Below are positions 8,608-17,305 of a stretch of 64,000 nt of DNA, in pieces. This stretch comes from Candidatus Gastranaerophilales bacterium. Lineage in GTDB: Bacteria > Cyanobacteriota > Vampirovibrionia > Gastranaerophilales > Gastranaerophilaceae. Each line of letters begins with the position of its first letter. Position 1 is the first letter of the stretch. Position numbers and translations under genes: made by a program. The notes under the pieces were generated by a model, which saw only the letters and a program-made list of their open reading frames with translations, searched no databases and was not told the origin of the DNA. Location: NCBI GenBank assembly GCA_944325735.1, contig CALVBI010000002.1, forward strand, positions 620,001 through 684,000, written 5' to 3'.

Positions 8608-9000
8608 ATGGAAAAACAATTAGATTCAAAATTATTAGCAAGCGTTATCGCAAGAGCACTTGATGAAAAACTAGGTAAAGACATTACAATTTTAAATATC
8701 AGTAATGTATCATCACTTGCTGATTATTTTGTAATAGTTACAGGTGATTCTACTCCTCAAGTAAAAGCCCTCATGAATAATACTAAAGAACGTATTAAAG
8801 AATTATTTTCAAGATCTCCAATTAGATTTGAAAATGATGCTAAAAACAGATGGAACTTACTTGATTATGGAGATGTAGTTGTACATATCCTTCATAAAGA
8901 AGAACGCCAGACTTATGCAATAGAAAAATTTTGGAGTAACGCTTTTAGTATTCCCGAAGAAGAATGGAAACAATTATCAGAGGAATACAAAGAATTTTAA
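8608..9000 (+). CDS. rsfS: Ribosomal silencing factor RsfS
   Basis: The 130-residue protein is a RsfS/DUF143 member, which binds ribosomal protein uL14 and blocks subunit joining when nutrients are short. Typical blocks are LADYFVIVTGDSTPQVKAL and the C-terminal RWNLLDYGDVVVHIL followed by KEERQTYAIEKFW. In many Firmicutes rsfS follows nadD-yqeK; here nadD-yqeK are about 40 kb away and rsfS follows rpiB. An AAAAAGGAAA Shine-Dalgarno precedes the ATG. Confidence 0.94.
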   Translation: MEKQLDSKLLASVIARALDEKLGKDITILNISNVSSLADYFVIVTGDSTPQVKALMNNTKERIKELFSRSPIRFENDAKNRWNLLDYGDVVVHILHKEERQTYAIEKFWSNAFSIPEEEWKQLSEEYKEF

Positions 9001-9010
9001 TAACGTAATC

Positions 9011-9042
9011 GGCTTCACAAAAATATGTGGAGTCTTTTCTTT
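9011..9042 (+). terminator. Intrinsic terminator after rsfS
   Basis: GGCTTCACA pairs with TGTGGAGTC using two G-U pairs, with an AAAATA-type loop and TTTTCTTT after it. Confidence 0.75.
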
Positions 9043-9063
9043 ATGTAACATTTCTAAATACTA

Positions 9064-9091
9064 TTGCAAATTATACAAAATAGTGTAAAAT
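9064..9091 (+). promoter_or_regulatory. Promoter of the TPR gene, close to leaderless
   Basis: TTGCAA (9064-9069), 16 bases, TAAAAT (9086-9091). The expected start of transcription is about 9098, and the ATG is at 9100, so the mRNA would have almost no leader. Confidence 0.5.
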
Positions 9092-9099
9092 AGGTTATT

Positions 9100-10161
9100 A
9101 TGAATAGAGAAGAGATAAATAATAAAATTAATGAATTGGTCTTAGCAATGGCTAAAGAACCTAACAATATTGACAATTATCACAGATTATCAGAACTTTA
9201 CTTACAAGTTGAAGACTATGACAAAGTAATGTCTGTATTAGATAGTCTTTTAGCAATTAAGCCAGATGATGTTCAAGCTCTAGTTGGTATGGGCACTATG
9301 TGGTTTTACGAAAAAGATTTTAGAAAATCATTATCATATTATAATAAAGCTCTTACTGTAAATCCTAAGAACTATTTAATATATTATAATATGGGTAATG
9401 TATTTGCTGAATGGAAGAACTTTCCAAAAGCTTTATTTTACTATAATAGAGCTATTGATTTAAATTCTACAAATCCTGAAATTTACAATGCAATTGCTCT
9501 TTTATATCAAGATAATGAAGATTACGTAGAATCAAAAGCTTATTATGAAAAAGCATTATCACTAGATCCTGAAAATATTACAGCATTGATTGATATGGGC
9601 AATGTTTGTTTCAAATTATTTGATTATGAAACAGCTTTAGAACTATACAAAAAAGTTTTTGTATTAAATCCTGATAACAAAATTGTTGCTATTTGTATAG
9701 GGAATACTCTTACTTTAATGAAAGAAAGAGAAAAAGCTTATAATTACTTTGAAAAAGCTTTAACAATGGAAGGCGACAATTATAAAACTTATATTTGTTA
9801 TGCAATTGCACTTTCTGAATTTGGAGAATATGATATGGCTGTAGAAATGTATAAAAAAGCTCAAAATATTCAACCAAAAGAAATTGATGCACAAGTTTTA
9901 CTAGCTAATTTATACACAAACTTTAATCATTTAGATTTAGCAATGGATTTGTACAAAGAAGCTATCAGATTAAAACCAAACAGTGCAAAAACATATATGC
10001 TTTTAGGAAATGCTCATTATTTAAAAGGTGAAATGGAACAATCAATAGCCTCTTATAGAGCATCAATAAGTATTGAACCGGAAAATGACGAATTTAGGCT
10101 TGTGTATACGCAAGTACTAGATGAATATATTGATAAAAAAAGAAACGGAGAAGCTGTATAA
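9100..10161 (+). CDS. Tetratricopeptide-repeat protein
   Basis: The 353-residue protein consists almost wholly of tandem TPR units of 34 residues (about nine to ten, from residue 15 to 345), with the typical pattern such as YYNKALTVNPKN, YYEKALSLDPEN and LYKEAIRLKPNS. There is no signal peptide or membrane segment, so it is a cytoplasmic protein-binding scaffold. Partner unknown. It lies directly before the Tic20-like membrane protein gene (adjacent, no gap), so a joint role at the membrane is possible. Confidence 0.9.
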   Translation: MNREEINNKINELVLAMAKEPNNIDNYHRLSELYLQVEDYDKVMSVLDSLLAIKPDDVQALVGMGTMWFYEKDFRKSLSYYNKALTVNPKNYLIYYNMGNVFAEWKNFPKALFYYNRAIDLNSTNPEIYNAIALLYQDNEDYVESKAYYEKALSLDPENITALIDMGNVCFKLFDYETALELYKKVFVLNPDNKIVAICIGNTLTLMKEREKAYNYFEKALTMEGDNYKTYICYAIALSEFGEYDMAVEMYKKAQNIQPKEIDAQVLLANLYTNFNHLDLAMDLYKEAIRLKPNSAKTYMLLGNAHYLKGEMEQSIASYRASISIEPENDEFRLVYTQVLDEYIDKKRNGEAV

Positions 10162-10569
10162 ATGCAAAAAGATACCCCATATATGATTGAAAGAATTATA
10201 GCTGCTCTTACATATCTAACTATGGGAATGGTTGGATTCATATGGCTAATAATAGGTTTGTTTACGAAAGCAAGATTAAAACCTTTTTTGCAATACCATA
10301 TATTTCAATCAATATTTATTTCTTTAGCATTTGCTGTACTATCAATATTCGTCAGCTGGCTTTCAAATATTTTAAGTTTTATACCATTAATAAACAGATT
10401 AGTTGCACAAATTACATTCTTATTAAACATGCCACTAATATTTGACTATTCATTATTGCAATCTGTTATATATATTTTCATAATATATTTGGCAGTTACA
10501 GCGTTTATAGGCAGATTCAGCTATATACCTTGGGTATCAGATATAATTGATCAGAATATTAATCATTAA
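10162..10569 (+). CDS. Tic20-like four-helix membrane protein
   Basis: The 135-residue protein has about four hydrophobic helices. The N-terminal RIIAALTYL, the middle LKPFLQYHIFQSIFI and the C-terminal SYIPWVSDIIDQNI line up well with memory of cyanobacterial Tic20 proteins (which have RF..MQA.L and IP.ISDAV motifs); DUF4870 proteins are a second possible relation. Tic20 is a channel component in plastid import; the function of bacterial forms is not settled. It follows the TPR gene without a gap and is probably co-translated. A database profile search would decide between the two families. Confidence 0.6.
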   Translation: MQKDTPYMIERIIAALTYLTMGMVGFIWLIIGLFTKARLKPFLQYHIFQSIFISLAFAVLSIFVSWLSNILSFIPLINRLVAQITFLLNMPLIFDYSLLQSVIYIFIIYLAVTAFIGRFSYIPWVSDIIDQNINH

Positions 10570-10592
10570 AAAAAATGCGCTGTAAAGCGCAT
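10566..10592 (-). terminator. Intrinsic terminator of the phosphodiester glycosidase gene
   Basis: On the minus strand ATGCGC-TTTACA-GCGCAT is followed by TTTTTTTT. The plus strand has no T-tract here, so the hairpin serves the leftward gene, although it abuts the stop of the Tic20-like gene. Confidence 0.8.
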
Positions 10593-10621
10593 AGATGTGG
10601 TCAGTATGAAAAGATTATGAA

Positions 10622-11884
10622 TTAAGACTGATTAGATTTTGATAAAATTATTGCATTTGAAAGAGGTATACCTCCCGTTTGTTGAGGTTTATTTACAACT
10701 CTGCCATTTACATACATAACTGTTGAGCCACCACCATCTAAATTGATTGCTCCAACGCAACCAATTGATTGCATAAAATTAGCTAACTCCATTAATGTCA
10801 TACCTATAGAGCTACCTTCACGACCATCTACTGCGACAAAAATAAAATTATTTTCTTTTGTATAACCAATAGCACTTCTAGGGTTACGTCCGCCTATTGC
10901 TTGAAGCCTTTGAGCTGTCATATCAACAAAGACTTCTCCATTTTTAACTAAATACGGACCACCGCTTATTATATGCTTAACGCCGTCCCAATCTGGATTA
11001 GTCTTAATTGATAGTTCAACATCTTTTTTATCTAATAATGCATATAAAATACTTTTAGGACCGGAAATTACATAACCGTTTTGAGGGATTTCAACTGCAT
11101 TAGCAGATGCTTTAGTAATTTTATTATCAATTACTTGCAAACCAACACCATATTTAGGAGCAGCCGGAGAATATTTTCCCCATTCAGGCGTATATACAAT
11201 AACATGAGTAGAAAGCATACGAGGTTGATTTATATTATTAACAGCAATAGTCTTTCCACTGCCTTTTAACGTAGCATTAAGCTGTATTCTTGCAATATCG
11301 AAACTATTTTCAAAAATTCCCATAGCTACTCTATCGTAAATAGGGCCTGTGTACATTTTTTGATTAATCATCAAAGTTCCAAGAGGAACACCTGTTTGAG
11401 GCTTAAAATATGTACCGTTTAATGCAACTATAGCATTATTATTTTTAGCAATTGTAGTAATAGTCCTTCTACTTTTCAATGTTGAATCTGATGAAAGTGC
11501 GGGGGTTAATTCTAAATCCTTAGCCAGTTTCATATCAACTTCTACCACATTTATTCTGACAGGTCTCCCGCTATAGTATTTTGTAAGTTTGATATGCTTT
11601 ACCCCACTGGTTACATCAGCAATAGCTGCTTTAGGATATTTTTGCCGAATTAAATTATCAAAATTTCTTTGCCGAACCTCAGGAGAAATCTCATTTAATA
11701 TCTTATACTTAATTTGTCCAGTATCAAAGTCAGGAGCTGTAACCTGTGCGATTTTATTACTACTTGCATGGATAGGCAACAGCACCTGACACAAAACTAA
11801 AACCCCAATAACAGAAATATTTACAGCTACTTCTGCTAATTTTCTCAGCTCATAATTTTCTGCACGGTAAATCAATGTATCCAT
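10622..11884 (-). CDS. Phosphodiester glycosidase (NAGPA-domain) family protein, membrane-anchored
   Basis: The 420-residue protein has an N-terminal hydrophobic segment (VAVNISVIGVLVLCQVLL, about residues 20-38) that acts as a signal or anchor, and a C-terminal phosphodiester glycosidase domain (PF09992 type, about 170-415). Diagnostic blocks are NGTYF, ISGGPYLVKNG, GRNPRSAIGYT, VAVDGREGSSIGMTL and INLDGGGSTVMYVNG. Bacterial members are thought to act on glycan or exopolysaccharide phosphodiesters outside the cell. The start at 11884 is chosen because AAGAGGTGA lies just before it; an upstream in-frame ATG at 11950 lies in a structured leader and has no Shine-Dalgarno. The leader may control expression. 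Confidence 0.85.
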   Translation of the reverse strand: MDTLIYRAENYELRKLAEVAVNISVIGVLVLCQVLLPIHASSNKIAQVTAPDFDTGQIKYKILNEISPEVRQRNFDNLIRQKYPKAAIADVTSGVKHIKLTKYYSGRPVRINVVEVDMKLAKDLELTPALSSDSTLKSRRTITTIAKNNNAIVALNGTYFKPQTGVPLGTLMINQKMYTGPIYDRVAMGIFENSFDIARIQLNATLKGSGKTIAVNNINQPRMLSTHVIVYTPEWGKYSPAAPKYGVGLQVIDNKITKASANAVEIPQNGYVISGPKSILYALLDKKDVELSIKTNPDWDGVKHIISGGPYLVKNGEVFVDMTAQRLQAIGGRNPRSAIGYTKENNFIFVAVDGREGSSIGMTLMELANFMQSIGCVGAINLDGGGSTVMYVNGRVVNKPQQTGGIPLSNAIILSKSNQS

Positions 11885-12001
11885 AGTGTCACCTCTTAGG
11901 TTAAGTAACCGGATACCTTTTTGATTTAAGAGTGGGGTGGGGAATAACACTCGTCGGAAACCTGATTTTATCTTTTAAGAAACCATTTTCAGGATCTTCC
12001 T
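11885..12001 (-). promoter_or_regulatory. Structured 5' leader of the phosphodiester glycosidase mRNA
   Basis: The predicted transcript start (about 12001) leaves a 117-base leader with unusual C-rich content (CCCCACCCC). CACTCTTA can pair with TAAGAGGTG, with one bulged G, which hides the Shine-Dalgarno; a nested hairpin GGTT-ACTT-AACC and a distal CCTGA/TCAGG stem are also present. This looks like a translation-controlling element. I could not match it to a riboswitch class I know. Confidence 0.45.
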
Positions 12002-12007
12002 ACTATT

Positions 12008-12036
12008 ATTGTAACATATTTTAACAAAGACTTCAA
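12008..12036 (-). promoter_or_regulatory. Promoter of the phosphodiester glycosidase gene
   Basis: On the minus strand TTGAAG (12036-12031), 17 bases, TACAAT (12013-12008). Confidence 0.55.
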
Positions 12037-12085
12037 TCCCTTTTATATCAAGGGTTTAACATTTCTAAATATAGTATTTTTTACA

Positions 12086-12117
12086 CTAAAAAGCCTCGAC
12101 ATAAATCGAGACTTTTC
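12086..12117. terminator. Hairpin terminator after the small secreted-like gene, possibly two-way
   Basis: CTCGA-CATAAA-TCGAG has A-tract and T-tract on the two sides, so it can end transcripts in both directions; the gene it clearly serves is the leftward one at 12144. Confidence 0.75.
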
Positions 12118-12143
12118 TCTATTTAAGTATTAGAAATTAAAAA

Positions 12144-12581
12144 CTATTTTAAATCTTGTAAATATATTTTTACCATTGATTTAGCTTCTTTTGCAGACAT
12201 ATCTTCATCAGCTGAAGTTATTTTTACTGATTTACCAGCAGATCTTGAAATATTAAAATTAGCATAAGATTTATTTCCAAATACTCCATCAGTTAATGTT
12301 AATTTAGCCTCTTTTCCAAATTTAGTTTCTTGCAAAAATATATTTACTTTATCAGAAGTAGCTAAATATGTTCCTAATCCATTATTTTTTCTGTTCTGAG
12401 CTAATTTAGAAAAAGCTTTATGAACAAGTTTATCAATTGAATTTCCTTTAGAAGTAAAAGAAACAGTATCTGCTTTTAGACCTGTATTAAAATTCAATCC
12501 ACTATTTTTTTTAGGTACACAATTATTTGCATAATAATTTGCAGCAAAAGCTACAGGGGTAGACATAATTTTTGAAATCAT
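12144..12581 (-). CDS. Small lineage-specific protein
   Basis: No family is recognised. The 145-residue protein has a weakly hydrophobic N-terminal part, then LKADTVSFTSKGN (residues about 35-47), a short motif of a type I also see near the start of two other proteins in this window (PKFGMA at 15063, LQFKAL at 45780). The C-terminal half (about 70-145) is Lys-rich and looks alpha/beta. No Cys pair, no membrane segment. It is a single-gene transcript ended by a hairpin. The stop is 14 bases before the end of a T-rich stretch; the start has AAAGGAATA upstream. Confidence 0.7.
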   Translation of the reverse strand: MISKIMSTPVAFAANYYANNCVPKKNSGLNFNTGLKADTVSFTSKGNSIDKLVHKAFSKLAQNRKNNGLGTYLATSDKVNIFLQETKFGKEAKLTLTDGVFGNKSYANFNISRSAGKSVKITSADEDMSAKEAKSMVKIYLQDLK

Positions 12582-12655
12582 TTGTTATTCCTTTATATTA
12601 AACGTATATTACACACTTATTAAACAGCAAAATTGAATTGTTGTCAAACAGAAAA

Positions 12656-14944
12656 TTAGTCAACATCAACAGGTTCACGTTGTATTTTTTCGATAGCTTC
12701 TCTAGCTGTAAATACAATAGCTTCAGGAACATTTTCTATAGTTGTAAATTGCCTTAGTACATCAACTACTCTTTTAAAAGATCTTACAATATCTCCTTCA
12801 CCAATATCAATTTGTTCTGTTATAGTTTCCCATTCAGCACCCTCAACCCACAATTCAATTAGAGAACTAAAATAAGGGTTTATATACATCGGAGCCTCAA
12901 CAGAGTATCTGTTTTGAACTTTTTCAAGTTTACGTCTAATATTTCTTATCAAATTTAAAGTTTTTCGAACTGGTTCAGACAAAGGTAAATATGGTATATC
13001 AATACGTAAATCCTCTGTTGTAATCGCACAAACAACTGCTGCTAACTGAGATGGTGTTAAATTTTCTAACACATTTGAAAAAATAATTTCTGCAATAAAT
13101 AATTCATTTTCTGAACGTATTTGAGAAGTTGTCATACCTCTTGGAGTTGGGTAATCATCTCGTAAATAATCCATATCCATCAATACACTTCTATGAGCTA
13201 AAAATTTATTCCAGAAAATATCTCTTTGTTTTTCAATTTCTTTATCTAATTTACCTAGTCTAATTGCAAAACGCTCCAGAACCTCAACATTTTTTGAATG
13301 TTTTTTATACAATTTACAGTTATCACATTTGAAGTTATGCATTTTTTCAAGCATAGCTTTAGTTTCTTTACCAAATTTAATAGCCTCAGGAGAAAGCGGT
13401 CTGTTTTTTGAACGTTCTTGCTTACAAATTTTTTTATACGTTTGACGATTTTGAACGTAAATATGTCTTATTTTATCGTACTCGTGCAATTTTTCATCAC
13501 ATAATTTGTAAGGACAAACAAATTCTCTAGCTTTAACTTCATTTTTAATTTGTTCTTGAGCTTTTAATAGTGGTTGTAATCTTGAACCTGATGAAAAATA
13601 CCCAAAACTTTTTAAGATTAATTCTTTAGCTTCATCTAAAGAAAATCTTTGCAAAAGATTTAACACCATTGAATAACTTGGAGAAAAACGGCTTTCCAAT
13701 GGGTTAGCATCACTTAATACAAGTTCTGCAACTTCTTCGGGAGATTGGAATTGAGTACCTACAATAGTTACATATCCCACTTCGTCCATTCCTCTTCGTC
13801 CTGCACGACCTGACATTTGCAAAAATTCACTTGCTGTCAACATTCTATGGCCAGAATCAGTCCTTTTGCTTGTAGAACTAATTACAGTTGACCGAGCAGG
13901 CATATTTATCCCTGCAGCAAGCGTTTCTGTTGCAAATACAACTTTTATTAAACCTTTTTGAAATAACTTTTCAACCAAATTTTTCCAAGCAGGCAGCAGT
14001 CCAGCATGGTGAGATGCAACACCGCATAATAAATATTCGATATGCTTGTTATTATATAAATGAGGATTTTCCGCAATATAATCATCAACTATTTGTCTGA
14101 TTTCAGCTTTTTCAGCTTTTGAAATCAAGTCTAACGAAGCACATTTTTCCATCTGCTCATCACATTTTCTACGAGAAAATGTAAAATAAATTGCAGGCAA
14201 CATATCATTATTTTGTAAGTTTCTTATAACCTCTTTTACATAAGATTTTTTATTTTGAAGCTTACGTCCAAATACGCGTTTTTCTGGTTTGATTTTTTTA
14301 TTTAATTGTCCGCTTGGAGTCAATAAAGGTAACAATTTTGTGGGCTGAGAACTATCAAAATAGAAAAATTTTAAAGGAACAGGTCTAAAATCGGTATCAA
14401 CTAATTCAGTTTTAGAATGTACAGTATTAATCCAATCAGTAAGTTCCTGAGCATTAGCAACTGTTGCAGAAAGTGCTATAATTTGCACGTTAGTTGGACA
14501 ATAAATAATACTTTCTTCCCAAACAGTACCACGTTGTTCATCATTCATATAATGTACTTCATCAAGTACAACATATTTTACATCTTTCATATTATCTGTA
14601 ACTGAGCCAAAATTCGTTCCATACAACATGTTACGGAATACTTCTGTCGTCATTACAACAATTTGGGCATTACGATTAATAGATGTATCACCAGTTAAAA
14701 GTCCTACTTTTTCTGACCCGTATTTTTCGCCAAAATCGTAATATTTCTGATTAGAAAGAGCTTTTAAAGGTGTTGTATAAAAAATTCTATTTCCATTTTC
14801 TAATGCTCTATGAATTGCATGCTGAGCAATAACCGTTTTACCAGCACCAGTTGGGGCACATACAACAACACTTTCCCCCTCATCAATAAAATTACAAGCC
14901 TCTTTTTGAAAATCATCCAGCTCAAATGGAAATTCGTACATCAA
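12656..14944 (-). CDS. Ski2/Mtr4-like superfamily 2 RNA helicase
   Basis: The 762-residue protein is a DExH helicase of the Ski2-like group, with motor motifs CAPTGAGKTVIAQ (residue about 30-42), LDEVHYMND (DEVH box), LSATVAN, and QMSGRAGRRGMDEVGYV (motif VI). The C-terminal part carries a DSHCT-like helical region. A four-cysteine pair set CPYKLC ... CDNCKLYKKHS (about 475-545) sits between motor and C-terminal domain and may bind a metal; HelY-type bacterial homologues have a similar insertion. Ski2-like helicases unwind RNA for exonucleases. The start MMYEFPFELD fits the family; the upstream Shine-Dalgarno is AAAGGAG. Confidence 0.9.
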   Translation of the reverse strand: MMYEFPFELDDFQKEACNFIDEGESVVVCAPTGAGKTVIAQHAIHRALENGNRIFYTTPLKALSNQKYYDFGEKYGSEKVGLLTGDTSINRNAQIVVMTTEVFRNMLYGTNFGSVTDNMKDVKYVVLDEVHYMNDEQRGTVWEESIIYCPTNVQIIALSATVANAQELTDWINTVHSKTELVDTDFRPVPLKFFYFDSSQPTKLLPLLTPSGQLNKKIKPEKRVFGRKLQNKKSYVKEVIRNLQNNDMLPAIYFTFSRRKCDEQMEKCASLDLISKAEKAEIRQIVDDYIAENPHLYNNKHIEYLLCGVASHHAGLLPAWKNLVEKLFQKGLIKVVFATETLAAGINMPARSTVISSTSKRTDSGHRMLTASEFLQMSGRAGRRGMDEVGYVTIVGTQFQSPEEVAELVLSDANPLESRFSPSYSMVLNLLQRFSLDEAKELILKSFGYFSSGSRLQPLLKAQEQIKNEVKAREFVCPYKLCDEKLHEYDKIRHIYVQNRQTYKKICKQERSKNRPLSPEAIKFGKETKAMLEKMHNFKCDNCKLYKKHSKNVEVLERFAIRLGKLDKEIEKQRDIFWNKFLAHRSVLMDMDYLRDDYPTPRGMTTSQIRSENELFIAEIIFSNVLENLTPSQLAAVVCAITTEDLRIDIPYLPLSEPVRKTLNLIRNIRRKLEKVQNRYSVEAPMYINPYFSSLIELWVEGAEWETITEQIDIGEGDIVRSFKRVVDVLRQFTTIENVPEAIVFTAREAIEKIQREPVDVD

Positions 14945-15062
14945 AACTCCTTTTCTATAATAATATTATGCCCTAAAAATTAATAAATGTAAAATTAAAT
15001 CAATTTTATTAGTAAAAAATTTTTCAAGAAGTTACTATTATTAATATAGGTAAGGAGAAGAA

Positions 15063-15440
15063 ATGAAAGTAAATTTTGATTTATCACAAAATACGCCCAA
15101 ATTTGGAATGGCTATAAAAGTACAAGATACTCAAAAAGGTCTTGTAAAGAATTATTTGTTTAGACAAATTAATAATATTGAAGATACAATTCAACTAAAT
15201 AAGTACATTGAAACACAAAAAAATAACCCAATAGATATATATTTATCAACAACTGGAATAACAAATTCTCCTCAGGAAAAACTAAAAGCTGTTGTTGGCG
15301 GATGGGAAATAATAGGGAAAAAAAGTCTAAAAGTAATAAAAAAAGCAATTACTTATGCAAATAAGTATAATGAAGAAAGAATTGCAAATGAAGCCAAAAA
15401 TTCTGGATCATCAGTTATAATAACAAAATTATTAAAATAA
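15063..15440 (+). CDS. Small lineage-specific protein with N-terminal PKFGMA motif
   Basis: The 125-residue protein has no recognised family. It begins with NTPKFGMAIKV (residues 10-20), a motif that recurs in variant form in other unrecognised proteins here. The rest is mixed alpha/beta with Lys-rich C-terminal helices (about 80-120). There is no signal peptide, membrane segment or Cys. A strong Shine-Dalgarno (AAGGAGAAG) precedes the ATG, and a strong terminator follows, so it is a monocistronic, probably well translated gene. Confidence 0.75.
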   Translation: MKVNFDLSQNTPKFGMAIKVQDTQKGLVKNYLFRQINNIEDTIQLNKYIETQKNNPIDIYLSTTGITNSPQEKLKAVVGGWEIIGKKSLKVIKKAITYANKYNEERIANEAKNSGSSVIITKLLK

Positions 15441-15445
15441 AAACA

Positions 15446-15476
15446 TAAAAAGCTCCCTTTTTAAGGGAGCTTTTTA
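15446..15476. terminator. Two-way terminator between the small gene and serS
   Basis: AAAAAGCTCCC-TTTTTAA-GGGAGCTTTTT is symmetrical, with A- and T-tracts on both sides, between convergent genes. Confidence 0.92.
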
Positions 15477-15491
15477 TTACATACTTTTGAA

Positions 15492-16757
15492 TTAAATTTT
15501 ATCAAATCCAGTGTATTTTCTTAAAACTTCTGGAATTATAATTGTACCGTCTTCTTGTTGATAATTTTCAACAATTGCAGCAAAAGTTCTACCAACTGCA
15601 AGACCTGATCCGTTAATAGTATGTACAAATTGAGTTTTTCCTGTAGCTTTATCACGGTATCTGATATTTGCACGTCTTGCTTGGTAATCTCCGAAATTAG
15701 AACAACTTGAAATTTCTTTATACGCACCATATGATGGCATCCAAACTTCCAAATCCCAACATTTATTAGCAGAGAAACCTATATCCCCAGTAGATAGAGC
15801 TTCACGTCTATATGGAAGTTCCAATAATTGAAGCATTTTTTCTGCATCTTCAGTTAATTTTTCATGTTCTTCTTTACTTGTTTGAGGAGTACACAATTTT
15901 ACTAATTCAACTTTATTGAACTGGTGAACTCTTATCAAACCTCTAGTATCTTTACCAGCAGATCCTGATTCTCTTCTGAAACAAGGAGTAAATGCTGTCA
16001 TATATTTTGGCAAATCATCTTCAGATAATATTTCTCCAGAATAAATATTTGTAACAGGAACTTCAGCTGTAGGGATTAAGAATAAATCTTCATCCACACA
16101 TTTATACATATCTTCTTTAAATTTAGGCAACTGACCAGTTCCAGTCATAGTAGCAGCATTCGCCATAAATGGGGGAAGAATTTCTTCATATCCTTGTTCT
16201 TGTGTATGGTAATCTAAGAAAAAGTTAATAATAGCACGTTCTAATTTTGCACCCTTACCTCTGTATAAAATAAATCTGCTTTGAGAAATTTTTACACCAC
16301 GTTCAAAATCAACAAGTCCTTTTTCTTCGCATAAATCCCAATGAGCTTTAAATTCAAAATCAAATTTTCTTGGTTCTCCCCATTTATAAACTTCAACATT
16401 ATCATCTTCAGATAATCCGATAGGAGTTGTTTCATCAGGAATATTAGGGGTGTGTAGTAAAATATCTCTTTGCTTATTATCTAATTCTGTTTGTTTTTCC
16501 TCTAATGCTTTTATTTCATCACCTAATTTGCGAACTTCTTCTTGTATTTCATCTGTATTTTCGCCATTTTTCTTCATCATACCGATTTTTTGCGAATCAT
16601 TTTTTCTTTTTGCACGCAATTCATCGGCTTGTGTTTGAATTTTTCTTCTTTCCTCATCAATTTTTAAAACTTCATCTATTGATAATTCAGGATTTCTTCT
16701 TTTTAAAAGTTCATTAATTTTTTCAGGACATTCTCTAATTAATTTAATATCAAGCAT
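15492..16757 (-). CDS. serS: Seryl-tRNA synthetase
   Basis: The 421-residue class II synthetase charges tRNA-Ser. An N-terminal coiled-coil tRNA-binding arm (about residues 28-100) is followed by the catalytic core with TAEVPVTN, motif 2 in [20 protein letters not shown] and motif 3 in [16 protein letters not shown]. Length is normal. AAGGTGGT precedes the ATG. I looked for a T-box leader upstream and saw none; the 200-base divergent region to 16958 is plain A/T-rich sequence. Confidence 0.97.
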   Translation of the reverse strand: MLDIKLIRECPEKINELLKRRNPELSIDEVLKIDEERRKIQTQADELRAKRKNDSQKIGMMKKNGENTDEIQEEVRKLGDEIKALEEKQTELDNKQRDILLHTPNIPDETTPIGLSEDDNVEVYKWGEPRKFDFEFKAHWDLCEEKGLVDFERGVKISQSRFILYRGKGAKLERAIINFFLDYHTQEQGYEEILPPFMANAATMTGTGQLPKFKEDMYKCVDEDLFLIPTAEVPVTNIYSGEILSEDDLPKYMTAFTPCFRRESGSAGKDTRGLIRVHQFNKVELVKLCTPQTSKEEHEKLTEDAEKMLQLLELPYRREALSTGDIGFSANKCWDLEVWMPSYGAYKEISSCSNFGDYQARRANIRYRDKATGKTQFVHTINGSGLAVGRTFAAIVENYQQEDGTIIIPEVLRKYTGFDKI

Positions 16758-16957
16758 TTTTTACCACCTTTTATATATTCCTTATTAAATTTACTTCCAA
16801 ATAAAGCTTATACTTCTTTTTTTATCAAATATTTACTCAAATATTCTAGTTTAAATATAAGTTATAATCAAGAAAAAAATTATACTTATATATTTGTAAA
16901 GAATTGTAGCTTTTCTTGACAAGTAATGTATAATGAAATTAAGGGGATTGTGTAAAT

Positions 16958-17284
16958 ATGATGTTTAAAAAATTAGCTCAAAAACTGAATTTGGAGAAAA
17001 AAAAGCACACAAGTGGAGCAATAAACCCATTAGATGTTGATTTTGAGGGAAGAAAAAGCATTTTCCTTAATAAGTTAACAAAAACTGCGGTTAATATGTA
17101 TGAAAGAAAATGTGATATTAAAAATTTCACCAAATTAGCACTTTCAGACCCCGAAAATAATTCTCATAATAAAATAATGGATGAATTATTTGCAAAAGGA
17201 GTAATTGATCCTTCTGAAGACGAAAAATTATTAGAATTATCTGATAATACTAGATTTTTAAAAGATTTAGGACTAATTGAATAA
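16958..17284 (+). CDS. Small soluble protein of unknown function
   Basis: The 108-residue protein is not recognised. It is rich in Lys and Asn, begins MMFKKLAQKLNLEKKKH, and appears helical without a signal peptide or membrane segment. A TATAAT (16929-16934) lies 30 bases upstream without a good -35, and AAGGGG serves as Shine-Dalgarno. The TMEM43-like gene starts 21 bases after its stop, so the two may be one transcript. Confidence 0.6.
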   Translation: MMFKKLAQKLNLEKKKHTSGAINPLDVDFEGRKSIFLNKLTKTAVNMYERKCDIKNFTKLALSDPENNSHNKIMDELFAKGVIDPSEDEKLLELSDNTRFLKDLGLIE

Positions 17285-17305
17285 TTATAAATTTAACAAG
17301 GAAGT

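Noticed and set aside
11885-11950. 22-residue N-terminal extension of the phosphodiester glycosidase
   Set aside because: The sequence is part of a C-rich structured leader and the ATG at 11884 has a perfect Shine-Dalgarno.
11885-12001. Cyclic-di-AMP (ydaO) riboswitch
   Set aside because: I looked for the conserved GGGGAACC-type blocks and did not find them in the right order.
9046-12075. Repeated TAACATTTCTAAATA at about 9048 and 12057
   Set aside because: Contexts differ (before a gene, and after a terminator); a 15-base A/T-rich match can be chance.
16758-16957. T-box leader before serS
   Set aside because: No antiterminator TGG core or specifier loop is visible, and no terminator hairpin.
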